The notes under the pieces: model-generated
Databases searched by the model: none
The model's input: the letters and a program-made list of their open reading frames with translations, nothing else
Told to the model about the DNA's origin: nothing
Program-made: the position numbers and the translations under genes
Origin: Spirochaetes bacterium RBG_16_67_19
Lineage (GTDB): Bacteria; Spirochaetota; Spirochaetia; SZUA-6; DRHE01
Assembly: GCA_001829505.1 (NCBI GenBank)
Contig: MIBK01000043.1
Span: forward strand, 1,202 to 7,406
DNA: 6,205 bases
Direction: 5' to 3'
In this document: piece by piece, positions 1 to 5,185 of the stretch
How positions within the stretch are numbered: position 1 is the stretch's first letter
How the letters are laid out: each line of letters starts with the position of its first letter

Positions 1-1475
1 ATCTGATCTTCGACTTCGGGGCCTCCAGCGGCCGCGCCGTGGTCGCCGCTTTCAATGGCAAGACCTTCAGCTTCGACGAGACGCACCGCTTCGAGAACCG
101 GCCGGTGCTCGCCACGGGCACCTTCTATTGGGACATCCTGCGCCTGTTCTCGGAGCTGAAGATCGGCCTGCAGAAGTCGGTTAAAAGGCACGGCCGCATC
201 GAATCCATCGGGCTGGACACCTGGGGGGTGGATTTTGGCCTGATCGACAAGAACGGCAAGCTTCTAGCCAACCCGATCCACTACCGGGACGCCCGGCGCA
301 GTGCCCTGGCCCCCGAGGTGTATAAGGTTCTCCCGGAGTACGAGCTGTTCCAGCTGGCAGGTAATTTCACTCTGTCGATCATGGGGCTGTTCCACCTGTT
401 CGCCCTCAAAGCCGACGAGGCCTCAGAGTTCCAGAATGCCCACCGCTTCCTGATGATGCCGGACCTGTTCCACTACCTGCTCACCGGTGAGGTCACCAAC
501 GAGTACGCCGACGCCACCACCTCCCTGCTGTACAACCAGACTGCCAAGCGCTGGGAGCCGAAGATCCTGGATGCCCTCGGTTTTCCGCGGAGCCTGTTCA
601 GCGACGTGATCCTGCCCGGCACCCGCATCGGCGAAATCCAGGAGTCGGTCCGCAGCGAGCTGGAGGTGCCGGCCATTCCGGTGATCGCGGTGGCCACGCA
701 CGATACGGCCTCGGCGGTGGCAGGGGTGCCAGTGGCGGACGCCCGGAGGGCTTGGGCCTTCCTGAGCATGGGCACCTGGGTGGTGGGCGGCATGGAGACC
801 GCGAAGCCGGTGATCACCGAGGAGGTGTTCCGCGCCGGTTGGGGGAACGAGGGCAATGCCCTGGGCGGCACCTTCCTGGCCAACAACATCAACGGGCTGT
901 GGGTGATCCAGCAATGCCGCGAAAAGTGGGCGAAGGACTCAGGGAAGGACATCGGCTGGGACGAGGTGGTCCAGGCTGCCCTGAAGGCCCGGCCGCTGCA
1001 GGCTTTCATCGACGTGGACCAGGCCTGTTTCGCCGCCCCCCAGCCCGACATGCCGCGGGTGATCGCCGAGTGGTGCCGGGAAAAGGGGCAGAAGGCGCCG
1101 GAGGGGCTGGGCCAGACCGCCCGCTGCGTATATGAGAGCCTGGCCTTGAAGTTCCGCTACCGCCTCCAGCAGGCGGCCGGCTTCGCCGGGAAGCGCCTGG
1201 AGTTGCTGCACCTGGTGGGGGGTGGCACCCAGAACGTGCCGCTCTGCCAGTGGACCGCGGATTGCACGGGCCTGCCCGCCATGGCCGGCCCCACGGAAAC
1301 CACCGCGGCCGGGAACCTGCTCATGCAGCTGAAGGGCACCGGCGAGATCCGCACTCTGGAGGAAGGCAGGGAGCTGGTGCGCCGCTCCACGCAGGTGCGG
1401 GAGCACCTCCCCGAGCCCCAGGCGCGCGCGGCCTGGGATGAGGCCTACGCGCGTTACCTCCAGCTCCTGGGCTGA
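1..1475 (+). CDS. FGGY-family sugar kinase, rhamnulokinase-like (5' end cut by window)
   Basis: Predicted cytoplasmic kinase that phosphorylates a ketose (or similar polyol) with ATP. The reading frame is open from base 3, and 490 residues are visible, close to the usual size of RhaB. Only the first few codons should be missing. The N-terminal phosphate-binding loop DFGASSGR (visible residues 4-11) is the form typical of rhamnulokinases. HRFENRPV and [12 protein letters not shown] follow, also rhamnulokinase-like. The probable catalytic aspartate lies in ATHDTASAV (codon 702-704). [15 protein letters not shown] and [11 protein letters not shown] in the second FGGY domain complete the ATP-binding half. 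The GTG at 39 lies after the phosphate loop and is not the true start. The gene converges on an L-fucose isomerase-like gene 15 bp away, so the two may act in sequence although they are on opposite strands. L-fuculokinase activity or a non-standard deoxy-sugar substrate remains possible. The family call is firm, the substrate is not. Confidence 0.9.
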   Translation, partial: LIFDFGASSGRAVVAAFNGKTFSFDETHRFENRPVLATGTFYWDILRLFSELKIGLQKSVKRHGRIESIGLDTWGVDFGLIDKNGKLLANPIHYRDARRSALAPEVYKVLPEYELFQLAGNFTLSIMGLFHLFALKADEASEFQNAHRFLMMPDLFHYLLTGEVTNEYADATTSLLYNQTAKRWEPKILDALGFPRSLFSDVILPGTRIGEIQESVRSELEVPAIPVIAVATHDTASAVAGVPVADARRAWAFLSMGTWVVGGMETAKPVITEEVFRAGWGNEGNALGGTFLANNINGLWVIQQCREKWAKDSGKDIGWDEVVQAALKARPLQAFIDVDQACFAAPQPDMPRVIAEWCREKGQKAPEGLGQTARCVYESLALKFRYRLQQAAGFAGKRLELLHLVGGGTQNVPLCQWTADCTGLPAMAGPTETTAAGNLLMQLKGTGEIRTLEEGRELVRRSTQVREHLPEPQARAAWDEAYARYLQLLG

Positions 1476-1490
1476 GGCTAGCCCCGCAGG

Positions 1491-2915
1491 CTACTGCACG
1501 TACATGTAGTCCCGGTACTCCGCCTTGGGTACGCGTTGGAGGTCCAGCCACCAGGCCAGCTCCTCCAGGCAGGAGGAGACGTCGGCCAGCACCAGGGGAT
1601 AGTGGTGAGCGTAAAAATTGTCCATGATGGTGTTCATTAAGTCGAGCACCTTCACGGGCTCCTTGTACAGGTGCAGGTCCCCCGCCCACCCCCGGCTGCC
1701 GGAGAAGGCCTTCTTGCCGGAGTCCAGGAAGCGCCCCGTGAAGTACAGGAAGTGGTCCAATTCGCGGGCCAGGCGGAAGACGGTCATGGGGCTGGCCCGG
1801 AACTCCACGTCGGTGATGGGCCCGCAGTCCTTCATGTGCGCCTGGTCGGAGTAGTCGGCGAAGTAGTGCCGCTCCAGGAGGACCCCCTTCTCGTTGGCCA
1901 TGTCGAAGGGGGCGGTGCCGCAGTGCCAGATCATCAGGGTGTTATCTTGTTGATCGAACTTGGGCAGGTCCATGAGCACCGTGGTCTGGTCGGTGAGCAG
2001 CTTGAGCACCAGCATGGACACCGTGCCCACCACGTCGGCCTCGCAGCCCCCGGGGATCTTCAGGTTGTTGAGCAGGGCGTTGACCAGGCAGCCGGACATG
2101 CCCTTCAGGGGCATGAGCTTGGGCCAGCAGGAGAAGGCGACCCCGGACCAGCCGTGCTCCTGCTTGAGCTTCTTCACCGCCAGGAACAGGCGCACCGCAT
2201 ACTCCACCTTGTCGGCGCCGATGCGCTGGCGCCGGCACAGCTTGTCCAGGGTGGCCAGCTCCGCGCGCACCTCGCTCTCGGCGATCTTCTCGCCCAGGGC
2301 CATGACGTCCTCGATCTCGTAATCCCTGGACACGTCCACGCCCAGGTGGCGGAACAGGTCGCGGTTGTCCACCGTGTGGTTGATGTGCCCGTCGGCCAGC
2401 TTCCCGATCTGGGCCACCTTGGCATTGGCCAGGTTCTTGATGGCCGCCAGGGCCTTGACCGTGATCTCGAAGCGGGGCCGGAACAGGGGGCCCTCCAGGG
2501 GGCCGAAGAACCATTTCACCTTCTTCGGACTGCCCTTGAACATCTGGCGGGCGATGCCCATGTTCTGGCAGAGGTTCACGAACGAGGCCAGGGGCATGGG
2601 GCCCTCGTCGCGCGGCTCTTCCACCGCCCACAGCCCCAGGCGGGCGCGGGTCTTCATGAGCTCGTACACGTTGTCCCCGATGATGTAGGCCGGCTGGAAC
2701 AGCAGCAGGAAATCCACGTCCTTGGCGTCCAGGTCCTCGCGGATGGCTCGGGCGTCCTGGACGCTCATCATGGGTTTCTTGTAATGCACGCATTCGAAGC
2801 CCAGCTTCCGCCCGAGGGAGTCCAGCTCCCCCTGGTAGCGGGCGAAGGTGTCCAGGCCGGCCTTGGAAAAGCCGTCCATGAATCCGGCGGCGAAGCCGAT
2901 CCTGAGCATTTTCAT
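1491..2915 (-). CDS. L-fucose/L-arabinose isomerase-like protein (COG2407 type)
   Basis: Predicted metal-dependent aldose-ketose isomerase of 474 residues, much shorter than E. coli FucI (about 590). It fits the compact L-fucose isomerase-related group. The N-terminal half is Rossmann-like, starting MKMLRIGFAAGF with LLLFQPAYIIGDN near residues 70-82. The C-terminal catalytic half has GGCEADVVG (E292), VLMDLPKF (D316), IWHCGTAPFD (H331) and YAHHYPL (H437/H438). The 24-residue gap between E292 and D316 equals that between the metal ligands E337 and D361 of FucI, and the late histidines match the position of FucI H528. I chose ATG 2915 because AGGAGG (2921-2926) lies 5 nt upstream; a second ATG at 2909 would be 11 nt away. 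The frame stays open upstream to about 3911, but that part has no homology-like features and crosses real genes. It is transcribed from a promoter superimposed on that of the divergent amidohydrolases. The kinase at its 3' end is the natural next enzyme. The substrate is unknown. Confidence 0.88.
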   Translation of the reverse strand: MKMLRIGFAAGFMDGFSKAGLDTFARYQGELDSLGRKLGFECVHYKKPMMSVQDARAIREDLDAKDVDFLLLFQPAYIIGDNVYELMKTRARLGLWAVEEPRDEGPMPLASFVNLCQNMGIARQMFKGSPKKVKWFFGPLEGPLFRPRFEITVKALAAIKNLANAKVAQIGKLADGHINHTVDNRDLFRHLGVDVSRDYEIEDVMALGEKIAESEVRAELATLDKLCRRQRIGADKVEYAVRLFLAVKKLKQEHGWSGVAFSCWPKLMPLKGMSGCLVNALLNNLKIPGGCEADVVGTVSMLVLKLLTDQTTVLMDLPKFDQQDNTLMIWHCGTAPFDMANEKGVLLERHYFADYSDQAHMKDCGPITDVEFRASPMTVFRLARELDHFLYFTGRFLDSGKKAFSGSRGWAGDLHLYKEPVKVLDLMNTIMDNFYAHHYPLVLADVSSCLEELAWWLDLQRVPKAEYRDYMYVQ

Positions 2916-2920
2916 GACTT

Positions 2921-2926
2921 CCTCCT
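2921..2926 (-). promoter_or_regulatory. Ribosome binding site of the isomerase gene
   Basis: A perfect AGGAGG on the minus strand, 5 nt before ATG 2915. It decides the isomerase start against the long upstream extension of the same open frame and against ATG 2909. It falls in the short leader (about 14 nt) expected from the predicted minus-strand promoter. Confidence 0.85.
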
Positions 2927-2929
2927 GTT

Positions 2930-2957
2930 TTGACAATTCTAAGCGACCTGCTACAAT
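2930..2957 (+). promoter_or_regulatory. Sigma-70-type promoter for the amidohydrolase pair
   Basis: TTGACA (2930-2935, perfect -35 consensus) and TACAAT (2952-2957, five of six -10 bases) are separated by 16 bp. Transcription should start about 7 nt past the -10, near 2964-2966. That is at or just before ATG 2966, so the transcript may have no leader. The element stands out in GC-rich surroundings. It shares 22 bp with the opposing promoter. Confidence 0.75.
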
Positions 2958-2963
2958 TGTCAA
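2936..2963 (-). promoter_or_regulatory. Sigma-70-type promoter for the isomerase
   Basis: Read on the minus strand, TTGACA (2963-2958, perfect -35) and TAGAAT (2941-2936, five of six -10 bases) are separated by 16 bp. The expected start near 2929 gives a leader of about 14 nt containing AGGAGG. Its -10 abuts the -35 of the plus-strand promoter with no gap between them, so RNA polymerase should not be able to occupy both at once. Confidence 0.75.
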
Positions 2964-2965
2964 CG

Positions 2966-3802
2966 ATGGATCGGCGGGTGGACGGGGAGGCGCCGGGGCT
3001 TGAGGCGCGGATCGAGGCGTTGGCCCTCGAGCGCAGGCAGCAGGCCGAAAGCCTGCGACCTTTCGACGCCAATGCCTGGCTCGGGGAGCCGGCCGGCTTC
3101 CCGCTGGCCCGGGAAATGCAGCCGCCCGAGCTGCTCCGGGCTCTGCGGGGCTGCGGCATCCAAGCGGCGCTGGTGTCGCATTGGGCGGGGCTGAGGGTGG
3201 CCCCGCAGGCCGGCAACAGCGCCCTGGCCCAGGCCCTGGGCGGGGCCGGGGAAGCCCTGCGAGCCTGCTGGACCGGGCTCCCTCTGTTTCCGCGGGAAGG
3301 GGGACCCCTTCCCGGCGCCGGCAGCCTGCCCCTGGCGGCTGGCGCCGTGCGCCTGTTCCCGCGCTCGCACAACTTTCCCCTGGCTTACTGGGTGATCGGG
3401 GAGCTGTGCTCCTGGCTGACCGAGCATCGCCTTCCGCTGTTCCTCTGGCACGTGGAGATCGACTGGCCTTCCCTGCACGCGCTGGCGGTGGCCTTCCCCC
3501 GCCTGGCCATCGTGGTGGAGACGCAGACCCAGAAGATCCTCTACCAGAACCGGGCCCTGTTCGCGCTGATGAAGGATTGCCCGAACGTGCACGCGGAAAC
3601 CTCGAACCTGGCGGGGGCGGATTTCCTGCGCTGGGCCGCCCGGGAGCTGGGGGCCCGCCGGCTGCTGTTCGGTTCCTTCCTGCCCGTGAACGACCCCTGG
3701 GTCGCCCTGGGCATGATCCTGGAGGCCGACCTGTCCTGGGAGGAGAAGCGCCTGGTGGCCGGGGACAACCTGCGGCGTCTTCTGCCGGAGGCGCGGGCGT
3801 GA
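2966..3802 (+). CDS. Amidohydrolase-like TIM-barrel protein lacking the usual metal ligands
   Basis: A 278-residue protein related to the amidohydrolase_2 fold, judged from its layout and its intact partner downstream. The usual N-terminal HxH after the first strand is replaced by FDANAWLG (D34, N36, W38). Where a strand-6 histidine is expected there is VVETQTQ (E185), and the usual GSDFP is GSFLPVNDP (G236-P244, F238 in the aspartate position). One histidine remains in FLWHVEID (H162). AVRLFPRSHNFPL and the C-terminal GDNLRRLL are family-like. It is therefore probably a non-catalytic subunit or an enzyme with a different chemistry. ATG 2966 has no Shine-Dalgarno site but lies at the predicted transcription start, suggesting a leaderless message; GTG 2978 is an alternative. 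Its stop overlaps the next gene's GTG start by 4 bp (GTGA), so the two products are probably made together and may bind each other. Confidence 0.78.
   Translation: MDRRVDGEAPGLEARIEALALERRQQAESLRPFDANAWLGEPAGFPLAREMQPPELLRALRGCGIQAALVSHWAGLRVAPQAGNSALAQALGGAGEALRACWTGLPLFPREGGPLPGAGSLPLAAGAVRLFPRSHNFPLAYWVIGELCSWLTEHRLPLFLWHVEIDWPSLHALAVAFPRLAIVVETQTQKILYQNRALFALMKDCPNVHAETSNLAGADFLRWAARELGARRLLFGSFLPVNDPWVALGMILEADLSWEEKRLVAGDNLRRLLPEARA
3787..3791 (+). promoter_or_regulatory. Ribosome binding site of the second amidohydrolase
   Basis: GGAGG lies 7 nt before GTG 3799, inside the last codons of the upstream gene. It fixes GTG 3799 as the start even though the frame stays open far upstream (to 3181). 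Confidence 0.75.
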
Positions 3803-4590
3803 GCGGGCCCTTCATTGTGGACGCCCATGCCCACACCGGGGCCATGAGCATGTTCTTCTGCCCGGAGTCGGGCGCCGCAGAGCTGCTGGCCCGCATGGAC
3901 CGCCTGGACATCCAGTGCAGCCTGAACGCCGGCAGCTGGACCTACTTGATGGGGGGAGGCGGGGAAGAGCTGGAGGGGCTGCGGCGGGAGCACGAGGCCT
4001 CCGGCGGCCGGCTGCTGTACCTGGGGGTGTACGATCCCCGGCGCGGGCGGGAGGCCTTGAGGGAGCTGGACCAGGCCTGCCGCCGCCCGGGCCTGGCCGG
4101 CATCAAAATCCACCCGACCTTCCACCGCACTCCGGCGGAATCCCCTGGTTACGAAGCGTTGTGGCGCTTCGCCGAGGAGCACGACCTGACCGTGCTCAGC
4201 CACAGCTGGAGCTCCTCGGAGCACAATCCGGCGCAGGCCCTCTCCCTGCCGGGCCGCTTCGAGGTCTGGGTGCGGCGCCACCCGGGCGTGCGCCTGGTGC
4301 TGGCCCACGCGGGCGGGCGCGGAGACGGGCGGGCCGAGGCGGTACGCCTGGCGCGGGAGCACCGCAACGTGTACCTGGACCTGGCCGGGGACATCTTCTG
4401 CTACCGGCTGGTGGAAAGCCTGAGCGGCGAGCTGCCGCCCAACAAGCTGCTGTTCGGCAGCGACTTCCCCTGGCTGGACCCCCGGGCCAACCTCAGCCGC
4501 ATCCTGCTGGCGGAGATTCCCGCGGAGGCCAAGCGCCGGATCCTGCGCGACAACGCCCAGGAGGCCTATCAGCTCAACCTGTCGGGCTGA
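3799..4590 (+). CDS. Metal-dependent amidohydrolase (amidohydrolase_2 / COG2159-like)
   Basis: A 263-residue predicted cytoplasmic TIM-barrel hydrolase or decarboxylase-type enzyme with a complete set of metal and catalytic residues. These are VDAHAH (H10, H12) on strand 1, GIKIHPTFH (K103, H105), VLSHSW (H135), LAHAGGR (H170) and FGSDFPW (D222). The C-terminal RRILRDNAQEAYQL is the helix usual in this family. GTG 3799 is chosen because GGAGG sits 7 nt upstream and the protein then begins directly before strand 1, as is normal for the family. The start overlaps the stop of the degenerate paralogue by 4 bp. Family members include lactonases, ACMSD-type decarboxylases and many uncharacterised hydrolases. 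In this sugar locus a lactonase or a bond-cleaving role on a sugar derivative is plausible, but that is inference. The 3' end overlaps the convergent HAD gene by 17 bp. Confidence 0.88.
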   Translation: MSGPFIVDAHAHTGAMSMFFCPESGAAELLARMDRLDIQCSLNAGSWTYLMGGGGEELEGLRREHEASGGRLLYLGVYDPRRGREALRELDQACRRPGLAGIKIHPTFHRTPAESPGYEALWRFAEEHDLTVLSHSWSSSEHNPAQALSLPGRFEVWVRRHPGVRLVLAHAGGRGDGRAEAVRLAREHRNVYLDLAGDIFCYRLVESLSGELPPNKLLFGSDFPWLDPRANLSRILLAEIPAEAKRRILRDNAQEAYQLNLSG

Positions 4591-5185
4591 AGCCTGGTCG
4601 TAGGAAGAAGCGCAGAGCGCTCATGCCCGCCGCCTGCGCCGCCTGGATGCCGACCTCTGAATCCTCAACCACCGTGCACAGCTGCGGGGCCGCGCCGAGC
4701 CTGGCGGCGGCCTGCAGGAACAGATCCGGGTGGGGCTTGCCGCGGGTCACGTCCTCGGAGCTGACCACCGCGTCCACCTCGATGCCGAAGCGCTCCATCA
4801 CCGGCAGGATCGATGGGCGCGAGCTGCCGCTGGCGATCGCGGTCTTGAGACCCGCCGCCCGCAGGACCCGCAGCAGCGCCAGGTTTTCCGGAATGGGGGT
4901 GACCAGGTGCCGGTGGCGCGGGGCCAGCTCGTTCTTGCGGGCGTAGATCCGTTCCACGTCCGCCTGTACGCCGGCCTGGTCGCAGAACCAGCGGATCTGC
5001 TCCCTGCCGGTCATGCCGGCCTGGTAGTAGAAGCGCTCGCGGTCCAGGGGAACGCCGGCCTCCGCCAGCGCGTCCCGGTAGCTGGCGAAGTGGGCCGGCA
5101 TGGTGTCCACCAGCACGCCGTCGAAATCGAAGAGATAGGCCCTGCCCGGGGCCTCGGGGGCGGGCTTGGAGCCGGCGGCGTTCAC
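4574..5185 (-). CDS. HAD-superfamily sugar-phosphate phosphatase / beta-phosphoglucomutase-like protein
   Basis: A 203-residue subfamily IA HAD hydrolase, expected to remove or shift a phosphate on a small sugar phosphate in the cytoplasm. All four motifs are present: LFDFDGVLVDTMP (nucleophile D20, acid/base D22), AIASGSS (S119), RGKPHPD (K150) and VVEDSEVGIQAA (E174, D175). A helical cap lies between motifs I and II and contains YYQAGMTGREQI. The DTMPAH segment resembles fructose-1-phosphatase and beta-phosphoglucomutase relatives; mutase and phosphatase cannot be told apart here. GTG 5185 is the start: GGAGG lies 7 nt upstream and the GTG overlaps the E1 beta stop (GTGA). The frame is open to 5293, but that stretch lies inside the E1 gene. 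Translation is thus coupled to the dehydrogenase subunit, so it may detoxify or process a phosphorylated product of the same route. Confidence 0.88.
   Translation of the reverse strand: MNAAGSKPAPEAPGRAYLFDFDGVLVDTMPAHFASYRDALAEAGVPLDRERFYYQAGMTGREQIRWFCDQAGVQADVERIYARKNELAPRHRHLVTPIPENLALLRVLRAAGLKTAIASGSSRPSILPVMERFGIEVDAVVSSEDVTRGKPHPDLFLQAAARLGAAPQLCTVVEDSEVGIQAAQAAGMSALRFFLRPGFSPTG

Larger units (their letters stand above)
2930..2963. repeat. 34-bp inverted repeat spanning both divergent promoters; candidate operator
   Basis: The left arm TTGACAATT (2930-2938) and right arm AATTGTCAA (2955-2963) are perfect 9-bp inverted repeats. The symmetry runs on to 12-bp arms with one mismatch (TTGACAATTCTA against TTGACAATTGTA), leaving a 10-bp centre (2942-2951). 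The right arm also contains the 8-bp palindrome ACAATTGT (2953-2960). Some of the symmetry follows from each arm carrying one promoter's -35 and the other's -10. The bases outside the hexamers also match, which leaves room for a dimeric regulator. No regulator gene is in the window, so the protein family cannot be named. Confidence 0.7.

Noticed and set aside
39..41. GTG 39 as the kinase start
   Set aside because: The conserved phosphate-binding loop DFGASSGR is encoded upstream in the same frame (12-35), so the true start lies outside the window.
1476..1483. GGCTAGCC palindrome in the gap between kinase and isomerase
   Set aside because: Short, without a loop or T-run; not a convincing terminator or operator.
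1616..1624. AATTGTCCA inside the isomerase gene, 8 of 9 bases like the operator arm
   Set aside because: It is a single half site 1.3 kb away in coding sequence with no paired arm; chance match is the simpler view.
1671..2933. 420-residue open frame on the plus strand across the isomerase gene
   Set aside because: It is antisense to the conserved isomerase, is rich in Gly, His, Val, Leu and Gln, and has no recognisable motif; a high-GC shadow. The other overlapping open frames in the window were dropped for the same reason.
2916..3911. Long upstream extension of the isomerase reading frame on the minus strand (open for about 1 kb before ATG 2915)
   Set aside because: It runs antisense through two well-supported amidohydrolase genes, is low-complexity in Pro, Arg, Gly and Ala as expected of a GC-rich shadow frame, and AGGAGG marks ATG 2915 as the start.
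4610..4620. Small hairpin GCGC-AGA-GCGC near the convergent 3' ends, considered as a terminator
   Set aside because: It has only a 4-bp stem, lies within the HAD coding region and has no T-run.
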